Below, in pieces: positions 1-5,961 of a DNA stretch of 9,278 bases (positions within the stretch are counted from its first letter, which is position 1; every line of letters starts with the position of its first letter). This DNA is from Opitutaceae bacterium (GTDB lineage: Bacteria; Verrucomicrobiota; Verrucomicrobiia; Opitutales; Opitutaceae). The notes below the pieces were generated by a model. It was not told the DNA's origin and made no database searches. It was given only the letters and a program-made list of their open reading frames with translations. The stretch lies in contig JAPOIC010000068.1 in the NCBI GenBank assembly GCA_029979145.1, forward strand, positions 1 through 9,278, in the 5' to 3' direction. The position numbers and the translations under genes were made by a program.

Positions 1-57
1 ATCGGCCTCGCGCAAGATCCGGATCTTCTCCTCTGTCTTGTATTTTTTACCTTTCAT
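1..57 (-). CDS. IS3-family transposase OrfA, N-terminal fragment (runs off the window)
   Basis: Only the first 19 codons are in the window. Read on the minus strand from the ATG at 57 they give MKGKKYKTEEKIRILREAD. This is the typical opening of IS3-family OrfA proteins (HTH_Tnp_1 domain): a lysine-rich start, then T-E-E-K-I and L-R-E-A-D at the beginning of the first helix of the DNA-binding helix-turn-helix. In these elements OrfA is joined to the catalytic OrfB by programmed frameshifting to make the active transposase; neither the frameshift site nor OrfB is visible here. A weak Shine-Dalgarno-like AAAGG (minus strand, 70-66) lies 8 bases before the ATG, inside a hairpin. The family call is fairly safe from this N-terminus; the subgroup is not determinable, and whether the rest of the gene is intact cannot be seen. 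Confidence 0.75.
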   Translation of the reverse strand, partial: MKGKKYKTEEKIRILREAD

Positions 58-82
58 GTCTGGGGCCTTTCTTGGCCCAGAC
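58..82 (-). promoter_or_regulatory. Hairpin abutting the transposase start codon
   Basis: On the minus strand GTCTGGGCC (82-74), loop AAGAAA, then GGCCCCAGAC (67-58) forms a stem of about nine pairs with one bulged base. The ATG of the transposase begins at the next base. The weak Shine-Dalgarno-like AAAGG lies across the loop and the 3' arm, so folding would partly hide it. A stem in this position is known in several IS families (IS10, IS50, IS200) to stop outside transcripts from being translated into transposase; the same role here is inference. Confidence 0.5.
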
Positions 83-102
83 TAACTCCCAGGGCGGCTT
101 AA

Positions 103-200
103 AAATTCGAGGTCACGTCAGCACGCATAAGCGCGTATGCGCCCTCCATTAGCTCGGCGACGGAGCCCCCCCACCTCCGTGCTCGGATTATACCCAAAGG
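103..200. other. Intergenic stretch between IS end and repeat block
   Basis: No convincing gene is seen. The only structures are two small inverted repeats: CGCATA (124-129) with TATGCG (136-141), and ACGGAG (160-165) with CTCCGT (175-180) around a C-rich loop. Neither is followed by a T-run, so neither is called a terminator. A 60-codon minus-strand open frame covers the area but has no recognisable protein character. Confidence 0.5.
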
Positions 201-331
201 TAGGGCGGGACTGCTAGGCCCGCCGCAAGCGTCCACCCGGTCGGCCCGACGGTCCGACCTTACCTCTTGGACGGTCCCCATCTGCGCTTCGCGCCCTTGG
301 CGTTCTTCGCGGTTTATCCAACCCCGCCCTA
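201..331. repeat. Dispersed intergenic repeat, copy 1
   Basis: The block is bounded by inverted arms TAGGGCGGG (201-209) and CCCGCCCTA (323-331). Inside are GGCCCGCCGC (218-227), a palindrome-like GGTCGG...CCGACC (239-259), TTACCTC, and a CTTCGCGCCCTT...CTTCGCGG segment (287-319). Bases 239-323 align to 3258-3341 with roughly four of five bases identical by eye and one gap. The parts occur in the same order in both places, so this is a diverged dispersed repeat rather than chance GC-richness. It is non-coding; a role in transcript stability or termination is possible but not shown. Confidence 0.7.
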
Positions 332-344
332 CAACGTTCAGCGG

Positions 345-375
345 CTTCGTGCCCTTCGTGCCTTCGTGGTTAATC
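345..375 (+). repeat. CTTCGTG heptamer-type repeat, copy 2
   Basis: Three CTTCGTG units (345-351, 354-360, 362-368) separated by CC and C, followed by GTTAA. The same pattern with C/T changes occurs at 287-319, 3306-3337 and 3357-3389, always ending in GGTT(A/T)A. The bases up to the next gene (376-433) contain no recognisable promoter hexamers. Confidence 0.65.
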
Positions 376-416
376 TTACACCCCGCACCCGCTTTGGCCT
401 TTCCCCGACCCCAGCC

Positions 417-434
417 ATGGCTATCACGCCTTGA
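417..434 (+). other. Possible five-codon leader ORF overlapping the heparinase start
   Basis: ATG at 417 reads MAITP and stops at TGA 432-434, whose last base is the A of the heparinase ATG (TGATG). Such overlaps can couple translation, but there is no ribosome binding site before 417 and a five-codon frame arises easily by chance. Confidence 0.15.
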
Positions 435-3142
435 TGCGTTCGGTGTTTTTCCCGGAGTCGGCCCTGCAAACCCTGCGTGCGAATCTGGCCAAGGATTCGT
501 CGCTGCTAAAGCAGGCGCAGGCCTGCTTCGACGCCGCGGCGGAATGGACCAAGCGCTCCGACGACGAACTCTGGTCTGCGATGTTTGGCGCGACCATCAA
601 GCGCTCGTGGATGGTCTGGTCCAACGGCCATTGCCCGTCCTGCACGCGCGATGTGCCGATGTATGAGTGGAAAATGGACCCGCTCCGCACGCCGTGGAAG
701 GTCACGTGCCCGCACTGCGCGGAGCAGTTTCCGAAAAACGACTTTGGAGCGTTCTACGAATCGGGCCTCGATGCGCACGCCGTCTTCGACCCGGCGCGCG
801 CGGATCGCGCGTTGCTGTTCAACGCCGAGCATCCGTCGCCGGACGATTCCAAACACCAATTTGGCGTCGACGATGGCACGGGTTACTTCAACGGCACGAA
901 CCGCTGGTATTTCATCGGCGCATTCATCACCAAGGGCCAGTGGAAACTCTACATCCAGGCCGGCATCCGCACGCTCGCGCTGGCCTACGCCCTGAGCGGC
1001 GAGCGCGTCTACGCGCACAAGGCCGCGATCCTGCTGGACCGCGTGGCGGACCTTTATCCGAGCTTTGACTACCTCACGCAGGGTCTGACTTACGAGATCG
1101 CGAACCCCATCGCCGGCATGGGCCTCGTCTCCGTTTGGCACGATGCCTGCCGCGAAACCCGCGACCTCGCGCTCGCCTTCGACCTCATTGCGCCCGCGCT
1201 CGCAGGCGACGCCGACCTCGTCACGTTTCTCGCGGACAAGGCCAAGCGCTTTGACCTGCCGAATCCCAAGGACTCCGCCGCCGCCATCCGCGCCAACATC
1301 GAGTCCGGCATCCTGCGCCACGTGTTGGACGAGCCGCGCAAGATCTTGAGCAACTTCCCCAACACCGAAATCACCCAGCTGGTCGCCCAAGCCATCCTCG
1401 GCTGGCCGGACAATCGCGCGCAGTTGCTCGCTGATTTGCAGGTGGTCTTGGAAAAGGTCACCGCTGTCGACGGACTCTCCGGCGAAAAAGGCCTGGGCGG
1501 TTACGCCGTCATCGCGCCGCAGCTGATCGCCGGTGTGCTCGTGCTGTTCAGTCGACTCGACGCCGAGCTTCTGCCCGATCTCCTGCGCCGCGTGCCGGCG
1601 CTCGCGGCTATGTATCGGTTTCACGCCGATGTCTGGGTCGGCGGCGCGGTGCTGCCGCGGATCGGCGACACCAGCGGTTTCGGCCAACGCGACGACCGCT
1701 ACCGCGGCGCGAACTTCGTCCGTCAGCCTTTCGATCTCGACTGGAACAACCTGCCGTTCTGCTCCGACTTCTCGCTCTTCTGGCAACTCTATCAGCTCAC
1801 CGGCGACGTGACCTTCGTGCAGTTGTTGCACCAAGCCAATGGCGGCACCGTCGCCGGCCTGCCGCACGACTTGCTCGAGGCCGACCCCGCGCGTTTTCAA
1901 GCCAACGTCGCCGCCGTCATCCGTGAACAGGGCGCCGACCTGCCGGTGAAATCCGTCAACAGGCAGCAATGGGCGCTCGCTGTCCTGCGCACGGGCGAAG
2001 GGGCGGGGGAGCGCGCGGCGTGGCTCGACTACGACGTCGGTGGCAACCACGGCCGGCCGGATGCGTTCACCATTGGACTATTCGCCCACGGCGTGGAATT
2101 GCTCCCGGGTTTTGGTTACCCGCCGGTGCATTTTGGCGGCTGGTTTTCGCCGCGCGCGCTCTGGTATAAACGCACCGCCGCGCACAACACCGTTGTCGTC
2201 GACGAGCAGGACCAGACCCCCGTGCGCAGCGAACCCGAGACCGAGCCGCTTGCCATCCAGCTGAATCCGCAGAAGGGCCTCAAGCGCGGACGCACCACCG
2301 CTTGGACCGATGCGCCGGGCTTTAAACTCATCGCGGCGTCCGGCCCCGAGATCGTGAGCACCGCGGAGCTCACCCGCTATGAGCGCGCGGTGATGCTCAT
2401 CGATGTCTCCGACTCCGCCAGCTACGTGTTCGATGTATTCCGCGTCGCCGGTGGCCGCGACCATGCGCGCCTGCTGCACCCGAATTTCGGCCCGGTGACG
2501 GTCACCGGTCTCGACCTCCACCCGCAGCCCCGACTCGGCGGCGACGAGGTGCAGATGCGCAACTTCCGCGGCGGCACGCCGAAGCCCGGCTGGACCGCGG
2601 ATTGGAAAATCGTGGATCCCTGCGGGCTGCTTCCGGCCGAGTCTGATGTGCACCTGCGCTGCCACGACGTCACGACCGGTGGCCAGGCGGTGCTCGCGGA
2701 AACTTGGCTCGCCTCAAAACATGGCGGCGCAAATCACGAGGGCTGGCTCAATAGTCTCGTCATGCGTCGGCAGTCCAAGACTGCGCCGCTGGTCTCGACC
2801 TTCGCCGCTGTGCTCGAGCCTTACGCCAATTCCCCCAAGGTCGCGTCGGTGCAACGGCTCGTGCCCCAAGCCAACGGCGCACCGGCCGGCGACACACACG
2901 TGGCCGTAAAAGTCGCTTTGGCCGACGGTCGCGAAGACTTGCTCGTGTCCGCCGATCAATCCAACGCGCGGCTTACGCTCACCCTGCCGGAGCAGTCGCT
3001 CACCACCGACGCCGATTTCTGCCTCGTGCGCCGCGACGCCAAAGGCACGATCACGCGCCTCTTCCTCCACGGCGGCACCTTCGCCCAATGTGGCGACGTC
3101 CGCACCGAGCGTCCGGCCGATCAGCCTTGGTGCGAAATGTAG
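434..3142 (+). CDS. Heparinase II/III family protein with N-terminal four-cysteine module
   Basis: This 902-residue protein is probably a polysaccharide lyase or lyase-like enzyme acting on uronic-acid polymers by beta-elimination; the substrate cannot be told. The N-terminal module (about 60-105) has CPSC (67-70) and CPHC (92-95), likely one zinc-ribbon-like site. A long helical region follows (about 110-440, alpha/alpha toroid type). The C-terminal part (about 490 on) has the Hepar_II_III beta-sandwich signature: GGNHGRPDAF (536-545), GFGYP, and AHNTVVVDEQDQ with the conserved His584. No signal peptide or membrane helix is seen at this start, so it appears cytoplasmic unless the true N-terminus is missed. 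The ATG at 434 is preferred over the TTG at 431; the frame is closed upstream by TAA at 371, and there is no Shine-Dalgarno sequence. The frame is uninterrupted. Repeats flank both sides and the stop codon lies in a repeat arm. Family assignment is secure, enzymatic activity inferred. Confidence 0.85.
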   Translation: MRSVFFPESALQTLRANLAKDSSLLKQAQACFDAAAEWTKRSDDELWSAMFGATIKRSWMVWSNGHCPSCTRDVPMYEWKMDPLRTPWKVTCPHCAEQFPKNDFGAFYESGLDAHAVFDPARADRALLFNAEHPSPDDSKHQFGVDDGTGYFNGTNRWYFIGAFITKGQWKLYIQAGIRTLALAYALSGERVYAHKAAILLDRVADLYPSFDYLTQGLTYEIANPIAGMGLVSVWHDACRETRDLALAFDLIAPALAGDADLVTFLADKAKRFDLPNPKDSAAAIRANIESGILRHVLDEPRKILSNFPNTEITQLVAQAILGWPDNRAQLLADLQVVLEKVTAVDGLSGEKGLGGYAVIAPQLIAGVLVLFSRLDAELLPDLLRRVPALAAMYRFHADVWVGGAVLPRIGDTSGFGQRDDRYRGANFVRQPFDLDWNNLPFCSDFSLFWQLYQLTGDVTFVQLLHQANGGTVAGLPHDLLEADPARFQANVAAVIREQGADLPVKSVNRQQWALAVLRTGEGAGERAAWLDYDVGGNHGRPDAFTIGLFAHGVELLPGFGYPPVHFGGWFSPRALWYKRTAAHNTVVVDEQDQTPVRSEPETEPLAIQLNPQKGLKRGRTTAWTDAPGFKLIAASGPEIVSTAELTRYERAVMLIDVSDSASYVFDVFRVAGGRDHARLLHPNFGPVTVTGLDLHPQPRLGGDEVQMRNFRGGTPKPGWTADWKIVDPCGLLPAESDVHLRCHDVTTGGQAVLAETWLASKHGGANHEGWLNSLVMRRQSKTAPLVSTFAAVLEPYANSPKVASVQRLVPQANGAPAGDTHVAVKVALADGREDLLVSADQSNARLTLTLPEQSLTTDADFCLVRRDAKGTITRLFLHGGTFAQCGDVRTERPADQPWCEM

Positions 3143-3214
3143 GGCGGGATTTCCATACCCCGCCTTCCATTCGTCCCGCCGGCAGAGAAGGCGGGAATCG
3201 GAGTTCCCGCCCTA
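3140..3214. repeat. TAGGGCGGGA inverted-repeat element with internal hairpin, overlapping the heparinase stop
   Basis: The perfect 10-base arms TAGGGCGGGA (3140-3149) and TCCCGCCCTA (3205-3214) enclose further copies of CCCGCC and GGCGGG. The inner hairpin GGCGGGAA (3190-3197), TCGGAG, TTCCCGCC (3204-3211) is a perfect 8-bp stem with a 6-base loop. The first three bases of the left arm are the heparinase TAG stop codon. The same arm sequence bounds the repeat at 201-331. There is no T-run after the stem, so it is not a classical terminator, though it could stabilise the mRNA 3' end or assist termination. Confidence 0.75.
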
Positions 3215-3229
3215 TAACGAGCTAAACCC

Positions 3230-3341
3230 GGACTTGGCCCGCCGCGAACTCCAGCACGGTCGGCCCGGAGGTCCGACCCTACCTCTCGATCCGCCCTCAT
3301 CTCCGCTTCGTGCCCTTCGGGTCTTCGTGGTTAACTCAACC
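3230..3341. repeat. Dispersed intergenic repeat, copy 2
   Basis: This is the counterpart of the block at 201-331: GGACT, GGCCCGCCGC (3236-3245), GGTCGGCCCGGAGGTCCGACC split as arms at 3258-3263 and 3273-3278, CTACCTC, then the CTTCGTG-type segment (3306-3337). The order of parts is the same as in copy 1, and the part from 3258 on aligns without large gaps. It is non-coding on both strands. Confidence 0.7.
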
Positions 3342-3391
3342 ACGTCCTTACCTCCGTTTCGCGCCCTTAGCGTCCTTCGCGGTTAATCCAA
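3342..3391 (+). repeat. CTTCGTG-type repeat, additional copy before the nitroreductase gene
   Basis: CCTTACCTCC is followed by TTTCGCGCCCTTAG and CGTCCTTCGCGGTTAA (3357-3389 overall), repeating the tail of the preceding element. The remaining bases 3392-3440 lead into the nitroreductase gene and show no clear promoter or ribosome binding site. Confidence 0.6.
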
Positions 3392-3440
3392 TCCCACACC
3401 CAGACTTGCCGCGCGCGCCGATTCGTGGAATCCGTCGCGC

Positions 3441-4016
3441 ATGTCGCTCTTTCGTTCCCGTCGCTCGTTCAAGCCCGTGGCCATGGATCCGGCCCGCGAG
3501 CTGCCGCGCGAACTCCTGACCGAATTACTGACCGACGCGCATTGGGCGCCGACCCACGGGCTCACGCAGCCCTGGCGTTTTCAAGTGTTCGCCACCCTCC
3601 CGGCCCGGGAACGTCTGGCGGCCGGGCTGCAGTTGATCTACGACGCGATCACGCCGACTGCGAAGCGAGACCCCGCCAAGCGCGCCAAGCTTGCCGCAAG
3701 TCCGCGTTCCGCGCCGGTGGTGATCGCGCTCCTCGCGCACGTTCAACCCGGCGGTAAGATCCCCGATTGGGAGGAGATCGCGGCGACTTCCTGTGCGGCG
3801 CAAAACCTCATGCTCTCGGCGCACGCGCACGGCGTCGCCTCGTATTGGAGTTCTCCGCCGGCCGCGACATCGCCGGAGTTTGTGCGCTGGCTGGTTCTCG
3901 ACGAAACCCACCGCGCCATGGGCCTGCTCTACTTGGGTTACGCGTCACCATCGGCCGCAGTGCCGACCTCCACGCGTCTGCCTCTGAACGAGCGCGTCAC
4001 GTGGCACGAGGTATGA
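3441..4016 (+). CDS. Nitroreductase family protein (YdjA-like FMN oxidoreductase)
   Basis: This 191-residue protein is the length of minimal nitroreductases such as E. coli YdjA (about 183). Such enzymes are cytoplasmic FMN-containing homodimers that reduce nitro or other electron-poor compounds with NAD(P)H; the physiological substrate is usually unknown. Family marks are RRSFKP (7-12) near the N-terminus, whose arginines contact the FMN phosphate in relatives; WAPTHGLTQPWRF (35-47), matching the WAP-(T/N)-H...QPWRF signature; and a helix with EEIAATSCAAQNLMLSAHAHG (111-131) followed by ASYWSS, which forms the dimer and flavin pocket. GLLYLGYA near 161-168 matches the C-terminal strand. The ATG at 3441 places RRS where the family has it. 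No strong Shine-Dalgarno sequence is present. The YHYH gene follows after 47 bases on the same strand and could be co-transcribed. Family call is firm; substrate is unknown. Confidence 0.88.
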   Translation: MSLFRSRRSFKPVAMDPARELPRELLTELLTDAHWAPTHGLTQPWRFQVFATLPARERLAAGLQLIYDAITPTAKRDPAKRAKLAASPRSAPVVIALLAHVQPGGKIPDWEEIAATSCAAQNLMLSAHAHGVASYWSSPPAATSPEFVRWLVLDETHRAMGLLYLGYASPSAAVPTSTRLPLNERVTWHEV

Positions 4017-4063
4017 ACCGCAATCTGTTGTAACGCCTCGCTACCCTGGCCGTCTTGGGGACC

Positions 4064-5002
4064 ATGCACCCCAAAATCCCCTCGTCTCTGCGCGTGCTTG
4101 GCGCGCTGCTGCTCGCTCCACTGGCGGCTCTTGCCCATCCGGATCACACCGTCAATCAAGCCGGCGTCGTCACGCCGGTGCCGTCCAATCAATCCGCGCC
4201 GGAGGGAACATCCATTGCGATCACGATCGCCGGCGATCAGCGCGTCATCACCGCCAACGGTCTGCCTGACCACAGCACCGGCAGGTTCCCGAATCGCGAC
4301 AACCCCAACCGCATTCGCGCCCAACGCTACCGCTACACCGTGCCGCTGCACCCGCAGGTGGCGGCGGCGCCCACGCCGATGATTCGCCAGCCTTTCGGTA
4401 TCGCGGTGAACGGCGTGCTGTTTGATCCCGGCACGGCCGAGGTGTGGCAGAATGACCGCAGTTCGGGTTGGCACTACGAGGCCAAGGGCGGGGCGTTTTC
4501 GCTCGGGCTCGATACCAACAACGGTCACGTGCAGCCGAACGGCGCGTATCACTATCACGGCATTCCGACGGCGCTGCTGGAGCGACTCTCCGGCGGCACC
4601 CCGCGCATGACGTTGCTGGGTTGGGCCGCGGATGGGTTTCCGATCTACGGACAGTGGGGCTACCGCGATGCCAATGATTCCACGAGCGGGGTGGTCGCGC
4701 TCAGGTCCGGTTATCGCCTGAAGTCCGGCCAGCGTGCGACCGTCAATGGCCAGCCCGGCGGCACCTACGATGGCGTGTTCGTCGAGGACTACGAGTATGC
4801 CGGCGCTGGCGACCTCGACGAATGCAGCGGACGTTTCGGCGTCACGCCCGAGTTTCCCGACGGCACGTATTACTACGTGCTCACGACGGATTTCCCATTC
4901 ATCCCACGCTACTTAAAAGGCACGCCCGACCGGAGCTTCGCGCGTCGCGGGCCGCCGCCCGGCGGCGGTTTCGGTGGCCCGCCGATGGGGCGGGAGGAAT
5001 AG
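4064..5002 (+). CDS. Secreted YHYH domain-containing protein
   Basis: The 312-residue protein has a clear Sec signal peptide: K4, R10, then a Leu/Ala core and a cleavage motif LAALA after A24. The mature chain would begin His25-Pro-Asp-His28. The defining motif is GAYHYHG (YHYH at 162-165), preceded by NNGHVQPN and followed by MTLLGWAADGFPIYGQWGY, all typical of the YHYH family (Pfam PF14240), whose biochemical function is not established as far as I know. DECSGRFGVTPEFPDGTYYY near the C-terminus is also family-like. The last 20 or so residues are rich in Gly, Pro and Arg and look disordered. The ATG at 4064 is chosen over the in-frame TTG at 4055, since it starts right before the signal peptide; GGGG at 4057-4060 is too close to act as a ribosome binding site. 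It ends 14 bases from the converging operon. The histidine content suggests metal binding, by inference only. Confidence 0.85.
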   Translation: MHPKIPSSLRVLGALLLAPLAALAHPDHTVNQAGVVTPVPSNQSAPEGTSIAITIAGDQRVITANGLPDHSTGRFPNRDNPNRIRAQRYRYTVPLHPQVAAAPTPMIRQPFGIAVNGVLFDPGTAEVWQNDRSSGWHYEAKGGAFSLGLDTNNGHVQPNGAYHYHGIPTALLERLSGGTPRMTLLGWAADGFPIYGQWGYRDANDSTSGVVALRSGYRLKSGQRATVNGQPGGTYDGVFVEDYEYAGAGDLDECSGRFGVTPEFPDGTYYYVLTTDFPFIPRYLKGTPDRSFARRGPPPGGGFGGPPMGREE

Positions 5003-5016
5003 ACGTTCTCGTCGCG

Positions 5017-5952
5017 TCAGGAGGGCGGACGGAAAGTCGCAAGGCCCACCTGGGATTTTCCGCCCTGCAGGTAGCTGCCGTATTCCACGTTGCGCGAGTC
5101 GCCGCCGCCGTAGCCTTCATACCAGAGGTAGTAGGTGCCGTTGATGCGCTCGACGGTGGTGAACCAGATCGCGCCTTCGTCCCACGCGCCGGGCGCGCCG
5201 CGCTCGAAAACGGGCTGCGGGTGTTTCGTCCAATGGATCAGGTCGGTGGACGTCGCGAGGCCGGCGTGCGCGGGGTAATCGCTGAAACGATCCGAGCCGC
5301 AATAAAACAGATGATAGACGCCGTCCCAAAGGGCGATGCGCGGGGTCTCGACCGTGTAGCTGTCCCACGCACCGGCGGGGCCGACGGGAAGAATGGGTTC
5401 GGCTTGATATGGCGTGAAATTGAATCCGTCAGTCGACGTAGCGAGGTGCAGTTGGAAGCCGGTGCTGCCGGGCACGTCTTTCCAGTAGAACAGAAAGAAC
5501 GTGCCGTCGCGCCACACGATCTCCGGCCCGCCACCGATCACGACCGGGTTGCCCGAATTCTTGGTGAAGGTCACGCCGTCGGCCGACGTGGCGACGCAAA
5601 TGCTGCGGTGCACGCGCGGGCAGACGGCGGAGTAGTAAAGAAACACCGTGCCGTTCACCTCCACGGTCGCCGGATCCAGCGCGTGATCCTCGTCCCACGA
5701 GCCGGGCGGGCCGACTTCGATTACGGGCTCGGGCCGGATCTGCCAGGTCACGCCATCGAATTGCTCGCGCGGAATGGTGGCCACGCCGATGCGGTCATGG
5801 CCGTCACGTTGGCCGCGGAAATAGAGGAAATACGTGCCGCGACGGAGCAGCAGGTCGGGATTGGCGGTCTGCGCCTCCATCCACGTGCCCGGCACCGCCG
5901 GCAGCACGGGGTTGGACGGATGGCGCGCGAAGGCCCAGTTCGTCGGAGTCAT
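5017..5952 (-). CDS. Five-bladed beta-propeller glycoside hydrolase-like protein (GH43/GH32/GH130 type)
   Basis: The 311-residue protein is built of repeated propeller blades. PGTWME (21-26), GPPGSWDED (81-89), GPAGAWDSY (181-189) and GAPGAWDEG (232-240) are the same blade motif, each followed by a strand pair of the form NGTVFLYYS or WDGVYHLFYCG. ATSADGVTF (101-109), ATSTDGFNF (161-169) and ATSTDLIHW (213-221) mark the outer strands. Proteins of this plan include GH43, GH32/68 and GH130 enzymes, which trim or phosphorolyse short glycans. Candidate acidic residues are D93 in LDPATVEVNG and E134 in GGPEIVWRDG, but they cannot be assigned confidently. There is no signal peptide, so it probably acts in the cytoplasm on imported sugar. 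It is the last gene of a three-gene operon, starting 9 bases after rhaT ends, with no Shine-Dalgarno sequence. The fold call is firm; the family number and substrate are not. Confidence 0.75.
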   Translation of the reverse strand: MTPTNWAFARHPSNPVLPAVPGTWMEAQTANPDLLLRRGTYFLYFRGQRDGHDRIGVATIPREQFDGVTWQIRPEPVIEVGPPGSWDEDHALDPATVEVNGTVFLYYSAVCPRVHRSICVATSADGVTFTKNSGNPVVIGGGPEIVWRDGTFFLFYWKDVPGSTGFQLHLATSTDGFNFTPYQAEPILPVGPAGAWDSYTVETPRIALWDGVYHLFYCGSDRFSDYPAHAGLATSTDLIHWTKHPQPVFERGAPGAWDEGAIWFTTVERINGTYYLWYEGYGGGDSRNVEYGSYLQGGKSQVGLATFRPPS

Positions 5953-5961
5953 GAAATTTAC

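Larger units (their letters stand above)
1..102 (-). mobile_element. End of an IS3-like insertion sequence (partial)
   Basis: The transposase start at 57 is preceded by about 45 bases that look like an IS terminus. Read inward on the minus strand from 102 the sequence is TTAAGCCGCCCTGGGAGTTA, broadly like the GC-rich ends of IS3-family elements of the IS407 type. The boundary near 102 is an estimate: the other end and the target duplication are outside the window. From about 103 onward the sequence changes to ordinary intergenic DNA. Confidence 0.5.

Noticed and set aside
201..331. CRISPR-like repeat array
   Set aside because: The repeats are diverged, composite and irregularly spaced with no constant repeat/unique spacer pattern, and there are no cas genes.
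506..2050. A 514-codon minus-strand open frame
   Set aside because: It is antisense to the heparinase-like gene, which has clear family motifs; its low-complexity Arg/Gly/Val/Glu composition is typical of a GC-codon shadow.
4952..4968. GC-rich hairpin CCGCCG...CGGCGG as a terminator for the YHYH gene
   Set aside because: It lies inside the coding sequence, arises from Pro and Gly codons of the C-terminal tail, and has no T-run.
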